Of a stretch of DNA of 64,000 bases, positions 9,011 to 15,995 are shown piece after piece. The DNA is from JAHBVL01 sp964461025. GTDB lineage: Bacteria; Chloroflexota; Chloroflexia; Thermomicrobiales; UBA6265. A program made the translations under genes and the position numbers. Within the stretch, counting starts at the first letter, position 1, and every line of letters starts with the position of its first letter. Under the pieces are notes generated by a model that saw only the letters and a program-made list of their open reading frames with translations, was not told where the DNA came from and did no database searches. The stretch covers positions 1-64,000 of the forward strand of contig CAYWSE010000002.1 of NCBI GenBank assembly GCA_964461025.1, written 5' to 3'.

Positions 9011-10440
9011 TGTCCAGTCGTACCATCGCCAATACAGACACGAGGACAACAATTCTGGCGGCGACAGGGGCCGTTTTCGGCAGTCTGCTGCTCGCTCTGT
9101 TGCATATCGAAACGGCGCTGGCCCTCGCGCTCTTCGTGGGCGGGTTGTATGCGGGGTTGCGACGACCCGATGTTGGGTTGGCGCTGATCGCATTGAGCGT
9201 GCCGATTCAGCGAAGTTTGCTCGTGGGGATCGGCGAGACAGCGGTAACCACGACGAAGGTATTGCTGTGGTCGGTGGTGGCAGGCTGGGTGTTGTCGATG
9301 ATCGCCGGTCGCCGGAAGCTCTTGCTGGACAAGGTAACGCTGGGCGCCGCGCTCGCAGCATCCGGCGTGGCGATTTCTGGCTGGAACGCGATGGACGGCG
9401 GCCTCTGGATGGGCGAAACCTACAGATGGGTGACGATGGTTCCAGTCGCCTGCATGGCGTTCAACGTCTATCGACGAGGGTGGTCGCCGTTGCCGTTTCT
9501 TCTGGCAACAGCGATGGGGGCAATTGTCAGCTTCGCCTACGCCCTGTGGCAGGTTGTGATTCAGATCGGGCCGGAAGCGTTTGTCAGTCGCGGCTTCATG
9601 CGTGCTTCCGGGACATTCGGGCATCCCAATCAGCTGGCGATCTACTTCGAGCTGACCACGCCCCTGATGGTTGCGCTGGCTCTGTTCATGACGACGAAGC
9701 ACCCGTTGTCTCCGCTCGGTCTGCTGATGAAGCGCCTCTGGTTTCTCTGGTTCGCCGCGGCTTTCGCCGGCATTGCAGGACTCATCCTCACACAGTCGCG
9801 AGGCGGCATCGTTGGCATGCTCGCCGGTCTTCTGACCGTCGCTTTGCTGATCGGGCCGGTGATCAAGGTGCGATCCCATGCCCTGATGGCCGTCGCCGGG
9901 GCCACGATGATCCTGGCCTCGATCGGGCTTTTTCTGGTGATCAGCGAGGGAAGCCTGACAACCGACCGTCGAGCGGTGCATGTGACTCCGGCGAACTTCG
10001 CCGTTGAAGAACGCATCGCACACTGGAATGCGGGAGCAGAAATGGCGGTAGACCATCCGTTCCTCGGCGTCGGGGCTGGCAACTACGACAAGAATTTTCG
10101 TGATGCCACGACAACCTGGCGTTTTCGGATCGGGCGTGGCCATGCACACAACAGTTATATTCAGATGCTGGCGCAGAGCGGCGTGATCGGCTTTGCGGGT
10201 TATGCGTTGCTGATCGCGATGGTTGGGCTGACTGTTGCCCAGGCTCTTGATAGATCGCGCACCGTCGTGACGCGGGGGTTGACGATTGGCGTCGCTGGAA
10301 TGTCGGCAGCGCTGCTGGTGCATGCGGTGTTCGAATATGTCCATGTGCTAAGCCTCAACCTGCAAATGGCAATTGCCTGGGGGCTGGTCTCGGCAATCGC
10401 TTCGGCCGGCGTGGATGCACCGGCACGTGAGATCGAGTGA
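8995..10440 (+). CDS. O-antigen ligase / polysaccharide polymerase-like membrane protein (second of two)
   Basis: A 481-residue polytopic membrane protein of the same family as its upstream neighbour but clearly diverged. It has RASGTFGHPNQLAIYFEL, LTQSRGGIVGMLAG, a loop with GVGAGNYDKNFRD, and the conserved GHAHNSYIQMLAQSGVIGF. Relatives act on undecaprenyl-linked glycans at the outer face of the cytoplasmic membrane. Two such proteins in tandem suggest one may polymerise and the other ligate, or that they handle two glycans; this is inference. ATG 8995 lies inside the end of the previous gene. The next gene begins five bases after the stop. Confidence 0.85.
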   Translation: MSDAMMSSRTIANTDTRTTILAATGAVFGSLLLALLHIETALALALFVGGLYAGLRRPDVGLALIALSVPIQRSLLVGIGETAVTTTKVLLWSVVAGWVLSMIAGRRKLLLDKVTLGAALAASGVAISGWNAMDGGLWMGETYRWVTMVPVACMAFNVYRRGWSPLPFLLATAMGAIVSFAYALWQVVIQIGPEAFVSRGFMRASGTFGHPNQLAIYFELTTPLMVALALFMTTKHPLSPLGLLMKRLWFLWFAAAFAGIAGLILTQSRGGIVGMLAGLLTVALLIGPVIKVRSHALMAVAGATMILASIGLFLVISEGSLTTDRRAVHVTPANFAVEERIAHWNAGAEMAVDHPFLGVGAGNYDKNFRDATTTWRFRIGRGHAHNSYIQMLAQSGVIGFAGYALLIAMVGLTVAQALDRSRTVVTRGLTIGVAGMSAALLVHAVFEYVHVLSLNLQMAIAWGLVSAIASAGVDAPAREIE

Positions 10441-10444
10441 ATTG

Positions 10445-11566
10445 ATGGTGGACGAATCAGCTGTAGATCAGTCTGAGAACCCGGCGCTGTCCGTTGACGA
10501 GCAGAACGCCGACGCGGACCGGCGGCCGGACATCGAAGGGTCCACGGTACGGAGCCAGCTCCTGCGTCCGCGCACAGTTCTGTCGTTCACCGTTGCGGTG
10601 GTGATTCTGGTTGTCTTCGTATCGCGCGCAGACCTCGATCTCGATGAGATCTGGACGAACATCCGTGGCGCCAATCTCGCGTACCTCACCGCCGCGTTCC
10701 TGGTCTACTACTTCACGCTCTTTCTCAGAGCATTGCGCTGGCGCTGGATGCTTGCCGGCGCAGGCGTGGGCAAGGACGAGGAAACCCACCTGCCAGGCCC
10801 GATCTACCTGACCGGCGTCTATATGATCTCGTGGTTGATCAATTGCATCGTCCCGGCGAAGCTCGGCGATGCCTATCGAGCCTATCGCGTCAAACGGGAT
10901 GATGGCATCCGGTACGCTATCGGGTTTGGCACGATCATCGGCGAGCGCATTTTCGATCTGGCGGTCCTGGTTGTTTTGCTGGCGGCAAGTGGTCTTCTGG
11001 CGTTTCATGGATCGATGCCGGGTCAGTCGAGCTCCGCGCTGGCGCTGGGCGTGGGAATGGTGATTGCCGTCGTCGTCGGATTGCTCGTCATGTACTTCTG
11101 GCGCGAGCGAATCCGGGCACTCGTACCAGCCCGGTTTCGCGGTCATTACACGAACTTCGAAAGGGCACTGTTTCAGACGATGAGCCGCCCTCTGGTACCT
11201 GGGGCCTATGCTCTCCTGATCTGGGTGTGTGAGGGGCTGCGTGTTTTCCTCGTGTCGAAGTCGCTCGATGCCGGACTGGGTTTGTCGATGGCGATCTTCG
11301 TCGCGTTGCTCAGCGCCTTGTTGACGACATTGCCATTCACCCCAGCAGGACTCGGAGTCGTTGAAGTGGCCATCATCACCGCTTTGACCGTCGCTGGATT
11401 TCCTAAAAGCATTGCTGGCTCAGTGGCGATCCTCGACCGGGTGATCACCTACTGGAGCGTGATACTTGTCGGAGCCATCGTCGCGCTGATCATGATGCGA
11501 ATCTCACGCGAAGAGCCCGAGACGCTGCCGGCCGTGAAGGACGGACTGCAATCGACCTCTTCGTAG
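10445..11566 (+). CDS. UPF0104 / LPG synthase-type transmembrane protein (flippase-like)
   Basis: About 373 residues with a charged N-terminal tail (to about residue 45) and six to eight membrane segments, including RPRTVLSFTVAVVILVVFVS, YFTLFLRALRWRWMLAGAG and LLTTLPFTPAGLGVVEVAII. The NCIVPAKLGDAYRAYRVKR segment and the TPAGLGVVE motif are typical of the UPF0104/AglD family, related to the membrane part of lysylphosphatidylglycerol synthase and often found next to glycosyltransferases. The ATG at 10445 just after the upstream stop was preferred over the longer frame from 10373, whose extra residues are read inside the previous gene. A role in moving lipid-linked sugars is inferred from context only. 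Confidence 0.85.
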   Translation: MVDESAVDQSENPALSVDEQNADADRRPDIEGSTVRSQLLRPRTVLSFTVAVVILVVFVSRADLDLDEIWTNIRGANLAYLTAAFLVYYFTLFLRALRWRWMLAGAGVGKDEETHLPGPIYLTGVYMISWLINCIVPAKLGDAYRAYRVKRDDGIRYAIGFGTIIGERIFDLAVLVVLLAASGLLAFHGSMPGQSSSALALGVGMVIAVVVGLLVMYFWRERIRALVPARFRGHYTNFERALFQTMSRPLVPGAYALLIWVCEGLRVFLVSKSLDAGLGLSMAIFVALLSALLTTLPFTPAGLGVVEVAIITALTVAGFPKSIAGSVAILDRVITYWSVILVGAIVALIMMRISREEPETLPAVKDGLQSTSS

Positions 11567-12669
11567 ACATCAGCGCTGCGGTCAATCAGCGGGCCGGCAT
11601 TGGGCGGTACGCGCGGGAGTTGACCCGGCACCTCCTCGGGCAAGCGGGCGAGGATTCGGTGACGCTCTGGTACGCCCCGGGTGACAGTTCGACCCGTTGG
11701 AGCGCAAATAGAGAATTCGAGCGGGGTGCGCGCCGGGTTCGAATGTGCAGGTTTTCGCGAACCGCGGTCGACCGGTTGGTCATGCGAGGACGCCTTCCTG
11801 TCGGCCGATTTCTGAACACCGGCAGGGCGGATGTCGCCTGGAGCCCCGATTTCACGTTGCCGCCGCTGCAGGCTCACGGCAGAGCGATCACCGTGCACGA
11901 TCTCGCCTGGATAGCAGCGCCCGACTATGCACCGCGCAGTCTCCGCTCCTTTCTCAACGCTGTCGTTCCCTGGCAGATACAATCTGCGGACCGCATCTTC
12001 ACAGTCTCCCAATCGGTAAGAAGTGAGCTCTTGGAACGTTATCCAGTTATGGAGGACGTTGTCGTGGTCGCACCGAATGGCGTGGATCAGCGTTTTGCCG
12101 ACGCTGCGCGCCGTCCTGACCGCGAACTGCTCGATTCGCTCGCCTTGCCGTCGGAGTATCTGCTGATGGTTGGCACGCTCGAGCCGCGCAAGAACCACCT
12201 ACGCGTCTTCGAGGCGATCGAAGGGCTGCCGGATTTGCCAGCGCTTGTTGTTGCCGGGGGCCGGGGGTGGGCGGACAGGGAGATTGTGCAGACGATGCAG
12301 AGACTCTCTCCACAGGTCATCGCACTCGGATACGTTACTGAGGAACTGCTGCCTCAGCTCTATGCGAACGCGATGGCGCTGATTGCTCCGTCGGTGTACG
12401 AAGGCTTCGACCTCCCCGTGCTCGAAGCCATTGCTGCGGAAACCCGCGTATTCGTCAGTGATATTCCCGTGCATCATGAAGTCGCAGGCGATCTTGCCAG
12501 GTTTTTCGATCCATTGAGCGTCGAGTCGATCCGGAGTGGCATTATTGATCTTGTCGGAGAGGGAAGTTGGGGAGTTGATCGCGTAAAACAGCGCGAAGCA
12601 GTGCTCACTCGTTACCAATGGACCAGTTCCGCCGTACAGGTCTGGTCAACCTTGAGAGAGATTGCATGA
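11551..12669 (+). CDS. GT4-family glycosyltransferase, no canonical start codon
   Basis: A GT-B glycosyltransferase of about 372 residues. The N-terminal DISAAVNQRAGIGRYAREL donor/acceptor loop, VHDLAWIAAPDYAP, LLMVGTLEPRKNHLRVFEAI and APSVYEGFDLPVLEAIA are typical of GT4 mannosyl/glucosyltransferases. The first ATG/GTG/TTG in frame is TTG 11620, which would cut off the conserved N-terminal motif. The conserved coding begins at or before 11554, where the frame is open but has no standard start. ATC at 11551, about nine bases after AAGGA, is the best placed candidate; a sequencing error is the alternative. It overlaps the upstream stop by 16 bases and ends in ATGA shared with the next gene. 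Confidence 0.8.
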   Translation: MDLFVDISAAVNQRAGIGRYARELTRHLLGQAGEDSVTLWYAPGDSSTRWSANREFERGARRVRMCRFSRTAVDRLVMRGRLPVGRFLNTGRADVAWSPDFTLPPLQAHGRAITVHDLAWIAAPDYAPRSLRSFLNAVVPWQIQSADRIFTVSQSVRSELLERYPVMEDVVVVAPNGVDQRFADAARRPDRELLDSLALPSEYLLMVGTLEPRKNHLRVFEAIEGLPDLPALVVAGGRGWADREIVQTMQRLSPQVIALGYVTEELLPQLYANAMALIAPSVYEGFDLPVLEAIAAETRVFVSDIPVHHEVAGDLARFFDPLSVESIRSGIIDLVGEGSWGVDRVKQREAVLTRYQWTSSAVQVWSTLREIA

Positions 12670-12839
12670 GCGATAAACGTCACGAAACTGGTGCCTCCGA
12701 CGTTGAAGAGAATCAGGAACCAGTTCGCCAGCCGACGACGAAAGAGAAGGCGACGGTTCTCCTGCCGGCGCTGATCGCATTCGCCGGAATGATTCTGATG
12801 CTCGCGATCTTTGTGATTCTGGTCGCGACGCGCAACTAA
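12666..12839 (+). CDS. Small single-pass membrane protein, unknown function
   Basis: A 57-residue protein. An acidic, charged N-terminal half (MSDKRHETGASDVEENQE) is followed by one hydrophobic helix (VLLPALIAFAGMILMLAIFV) and a very short tail ending in ATRN. The start ATG shares bases with the stop of the glycosyltransferase (ATGA), so it is translationally coupled and belongs to the polysaccharide cluster. I do not recognise a family. A helper or anchor for the envelope machinery is possible, but nothing in the sequence proves it. Confidence 0.6.
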   Translation: MSDKRHETGASDVEENQEPVRQPTTKEKATVLLPALIAFAGMILMLAIFVILVATRN

Positions 12840-12868
12840 CTCTGAATCTCACGAACCTGAGGAGACGC

Positions 12869-13873
12869 ATGATGACCGCCGTCGAACAGCAGGGACTCTC
12901 GGTTACCGACTTCAGGGAAATCGTTCGTTCGATCGAGGACGAAGTCAGCAATATCATGGTTGGGCAGCGCGACGTCGTGCGCGAAGTTTTGATCTGCATC
13001 ATTGCCGGGGGACACGCATTGCTCGAAGGCGTGCCGGGATTGGGCAAGACGTTGCTTGTCCGCACACTTGCCGATTCGCTCGATCTCAAGTTCAACCGCA
13101 TTCAGTTCACTCCCGATCTGATGCCGGCTGATATCACCGGCACGAACATCTTGATGGAATCGGAGTCGGGCGACCGGCGGTTCGCGTTCCAACCGGGTCC
13201 GATCTTCTCGAATCTCGTGCTGGCCGACGAAATCAACCGCGCCACTCCAAAAACGCAGGCCGCCCTGCTCGAATCGATGCAGGACCGGACATGTTCGGTC
13301 GCCGGGATCGTTCATCCCATGCTCGAGCCGTTCTTTGTGCTAGCGACGCAGAATCCACTGGAAATGGAAGGAACCTATCCGCTTCCCGAAGCGCAGCTCG
13401 ACCGGTTTTTCTTCAAGCTGATCGTCGACTATCCGTCCGAAACGGATCTTTTGGAGATTCTTCGCCGCACAACGGCGGACCTCGAATCCAGCGTCTCCCC
13501 GGTCGCCGGAGGCAGCACGATCGTCGAACTGGGAAAGTTCGCCCGTCAAGTGCCAATTGCCAGCAGCGTAACGGACTATGTCGTGAGACTGGTGATGGCC
13601 ACTCATGCCGAGAACTCCCGGGCCACTTCGACTGTCAGGAAATACGTGCGCTACGGCGTCAGTCCCCGAGGGGCGCAGTCGATCATTCTCGGTTCGAAGA
13701 TTCGGGCGCTAATGGAAGGGCGCCTCAACGTCGCGTTCGACGACATTCGGGCAGTCGCACTTCCCGCTCTCAGACACCGAATGATTCTCAACTTCGAAGC
13801 TGAATCGGCGAGCATCACCACCGACGATGTGCTGGCGACGTTGATCAGTGAAGTGCCCGAATCGGCGGCATGA
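12869..13873 (+). CDS. MoxR-family AAA ATPase
   Basis: A 334-residue MoxR/RavA-type AAA+ ATPase with Walker A EGVPGLGKTLLVRTLA (about residues 50-65), Walker B VLADEINRATPKTQAALLE (about 115) and sensor 1 FFVLATQNPLEMEGTYPLPE. These chaperone-like ATPases usually act with a DUF58 and/or von Willebrand A-domain partner encoded just downstream. Here the gene is followed immediately by the convergent serS, so the usual partners are absent. ATG 12869 follows GAGGAGA at good spacing, 29 bases after the small membrane protein, so it may share the cluster's transcript. Confidence 0.92.
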   Translation: MMTAVEQQGLSVTDFREIVRSIEDEVSNIMVGQRDVVREVLICIIAGGHALLEGVPGLGKTLLVRTLADSLDLKFNRIQFTPDLMPADITGTNILMESESGDRRFAFQPGPIFSNLVLADEINRATPKTQAALLESMQDRTCSVAGIVHPMLEPFFVLATQNPLEMEGTYPLPEAQLDRFFFKLIVDYPSETDLLEILRRTTADLESSVSPVAGGSTIVELGKFARQVPIASSVTDYVVRLVMATHAENSRATSTVRKYVRYGVSPRGAQSIILGSKIRALMEGRLNVAFDDIRAVALPALRHRMILNFEAESASITTDDVLATLISEVPESAA

Positions 13874-13874
13874 C

Positions 13875-15173
13875 CTAGGAACGCGCCGGCCCGATCGGCG
13901 GCTGGATGCCGATCTGTTTCTGTCCGCCCAGATAGGGCTGAAGCACCGACGGTACGTCAAACGTACCGTCTTCCAGCTGGTAGTTCTCCATGATCGCGAT
14001 CATCGTGCGGGGCAGCGCCATTCCGGAACCGTTCAGCGTATGCAGGAACTGCGGCCGACCGCCTTCGCTTGGCCGGAACCGCAGATTCGCCCTCCGTGCC
14101 TGGAAGTCGACGAAGTTCGAGCACGAAGAGACTTCCAGCCACTCCTCGGTTCCTGGCCCCCAGACCTCGAGATCGACCTTGTTGGCCGCCGTGAACGACA
14201 GATCGCCAGTGCAGATCTGCAGCTGGCGATAGGGGAGCTCGAGTCCGCGCAGCACGTCTTCCGCTTCTTCGATCAGCCGCAGATATTCGGTGTCCGATTG
14301 TTCGGGATGCACGAACTTGACCATTTCAACCTTGTCGAACTGGTATCCGCGTTTGATGCCTCGCACATCCTTCCCGGCCGAAATTTGCTCGCGCCGGAAG
14401 CAGGCCGTATACGCGGTGTGGTAGATCGGCAACAGTGACTCGTCGAGAATCTCGTCGCGGTAAAGGTTCGTAACCGGGACTTCTGCGGTCGGAATGAGCC
14501 ACTTGTCCTCTTCGATGTCGCGAAAAAGCGTCGCCCCGAACTTCGGCAGATTGCCGGTTCCGTAGAGCGACTCTTCGAGCACAAGATAGGGCGGGTAAAC
14601 CTCCTGATAGCCATGCTTCTGCGTATGCAGATCGAGCATCCAGGTGATCAGTGCTCGCTGCAAGCGGGCGCCATCGCCTCGCAGGACATAGAACCGGGAG
14701 CCTGAAACCTTCACCCCCCGCTCGAAGTCGATGATCCCCAGCCGCTCCGCGATCTCCCAATGGGGCAGCACGGGAAAATCGAAACTGCGCGGCGTACCTA
14801 CCGTTCTCGTGACCACGTTCGCCGATTCGTCCGCCCCAACGGGAACGCCTGGCAACGGCAAATTGGGCACGGTCAGCATCAGCTCATGGAGCTGCGACTC
14901 GATTTCCCGAACCTGCTCATCCAGTTCGCTGATCTGGTCACCGAGGAGGCGCATGTCCGCGATCAGCTGGTCCCGCTCGGTCTTGTCGGCGGTCTTGCTG
15001 ACCAGCTTCGAACCTTCGTTGCGCCGGGCCTTCATTTGCTCGACTTCGTTGACCACCGTCCGGCGGCGATCGTCGAGCGACAGAATCTCATCGATCGGCG
15101 CCTCGGCATTCAGGTCGACCATCGCCGCCCGGATATGATCGGGTTCTTCACGAAAGAGGCGAATGTCGAGCAT
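13875..15173 (-). CDS. serS: Serine--tRNA ligase
   Basis: A 432-residue class II aminoacyl-tRNA synthetase. It has an N-terminal two-helix coiled-coil arm (about residues 30-100) that grips tRNA-Ser, then motif 2 (AYTACFRREQISAGKDVRGIK) and motif 3 (LNGSGMALPRTMIAIMENY). It charges tRNA-Ser and, in an organism with selA, also tRNA-Sec, the first step of selenocysteine formation. The start is ATG 15173, nine bases after GGGAG; the frame extends three codons further to a TTG that would sit directly on the ribosome-binding site. It converges with moxR with one base between the stops. Confidence 0.97.
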   Translation of the reverse strand: MLDIRLFREEPDHIRAAMVDLNAEAPIDEILSLDDRRRTVVNEVEQMKARRNEGSKLVSKTADKTERDQLIADMRLLGDQISELDEQVREIESQLHELMLTVPNLPLPGVPVGADESANVVTRTVGTPRSFDFPVLPHWEIAERLGIIDFERGVKVSGSRFYVLRGDGARLQRALITWMLDLHTQKHGYQEVYPPYLVLEESLYGTGNLPKFGATLFRDIEEDKWLIPTAEVPVTNLYRDEILDESLLPIYHTAYTACFRREQISAGKDVRGIKRGYQFDKVEMVKFVHPEQSDTEYLRLIEEAEDVLRGLELPYRQLQICTGDLSFTAANKVDLEVWGPGTEEWLEVSSCSNFVDFQARRANLRFRPSEGGRPQFLHTLNGSGMALPRTMIAIMENYQLEDGTFDVPSVLQPYLGGQKQIGIQPPIGPARS

Positions 15174-15250
15174 CGTGTTCAACTCCCTGGCACATGGCTT
15201 CGCGGCGAGCTCTCGGTGAACTCGCCGGTTCGCTGCTTCACGTCACAGCG

Positions 15251-15829
15251 TCAGTCGGCGATCAGCTGAGAATAACTGTCGGAACGATCGAATCGTTCGA
15301 TATCGAGACCTGGAAGGAACTTGCTCCACGCTTCCGCGAAGCCCCCTTCGAGGCGTCGCTGAATCGCATAATAGCGACCCGGCCGCGGCTCGAACGGCGT
15401 TCGGCGCAAGGTCATGCGAGCTTCCCCAACCGATTTGCCGCCTTTGCGATGATTGCACGGTTTGCAGGCCGATGTCAGGTTCTCCCATACATGCTTGCCG
15501 CCGCGGGAGCGCGGAATGACGTGATCGATCGTCAGGTCGTGACTGAATCTGCCGCAATATTGGCAGGTGAAGTTGTCGCGGATGAAGACTTCACGGCGCG
15601 TCAACTTGACCTTCGTGCGTGGAGAGCGGATCAGATAGATCAGGCGGATGACGGACGGGTAGACGAATGCCGATCCTGGCGTGTTGATCGATGCCTGATG
15701 GGTCTCCAGCACTTCAGCTTTGCCGCCAATGACCAGCACAATCGCCCGCCGGCCGTTGCAGATGTTCAACGGCTCGTAGTTCTGATTCAGGACGAGGACC
15801 GATCGATTCACAGCGGCAACGACCCTCAT
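15251..15829 (-). CDS. HNH endonuclease family protein
   Basis: A 192-residue protein. The N-terminal VLVLNQNYEPLNICNGRRAI is typical of stand-alone bacterial HNH proteins. The central HNH zinc fold has CQYCG, the catalytic LTIDHVIPRSRGG (Asp-His), NLTSACKPCNHRKGG with the second CxxC, and the conserved Asn-His. This chromosomal family is widespread and not linked to a known phage or restriction system; its role is undefined. It lies between uvrA and serS on the same strand, but with gaps of 166 and 77 bases it need not be cotranscribed. No modification methylase is nearby. Confidence 0.88.
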   Translation of the reverse strand: MRVVAAVNRSVLVLNQNYEPLNICNGRRAIVLVIGGKAEVLETHQASINTPGSAFVYPSVIRLIYLIRSPRTKVKLTRREVFIRDNFTCQYCGRFSHDLTIDHVIPRSRGGKHVWENLTSACKPCNHRKGGKSVGEARMTLRRTPFEPRPGRYYAIQRRLEGGFAEAWSKFLPGLDIERFDRSDSYSQLIAD

Positions 15830-15875
15830 CGTCCCCGGTAATCAATGGTCACCTTCGCACGAGGCGACGGACGGA

Positions 15876-15896
15876 GCCGGGTCGCGATGACCCGGC
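15876..15896. other. Perfect 8-bp hairpin between uvrA and HNH gene
   Basis: GCCGGGTC and GACCCGGC are perfect complements around a five-base loop (GCGAT). It lies 100 bases after the uvrA stop and 47 bases before the HNH start, both read on the minus strand. No run of T follows on either strand, so it is not a standard intrinsic terminator. It may be a Rho-independent-like pause site or an RNA end stabiliser. Confidence 0.5.
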
Positions 15897-15995
15897 CAGG
15901 CAAGATGGTAGCACGCGACTTCCGGAAACGTCATCGCGGCCGTCCGTTCGATGGTTCTGGATCGAGACGCCGCTTCGTTCTCCGCCGGCCTCCGA

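Noticed and set aside
8812..10344. A 510-codon open frame on the minus strand opposite the two polymerase genes
   Set aside because: Its composition (His/Arg/Gln-rich, no domain) is typical of antisense shadows in GC-rich DNA, and the plus-strand genes have clear family motifs.
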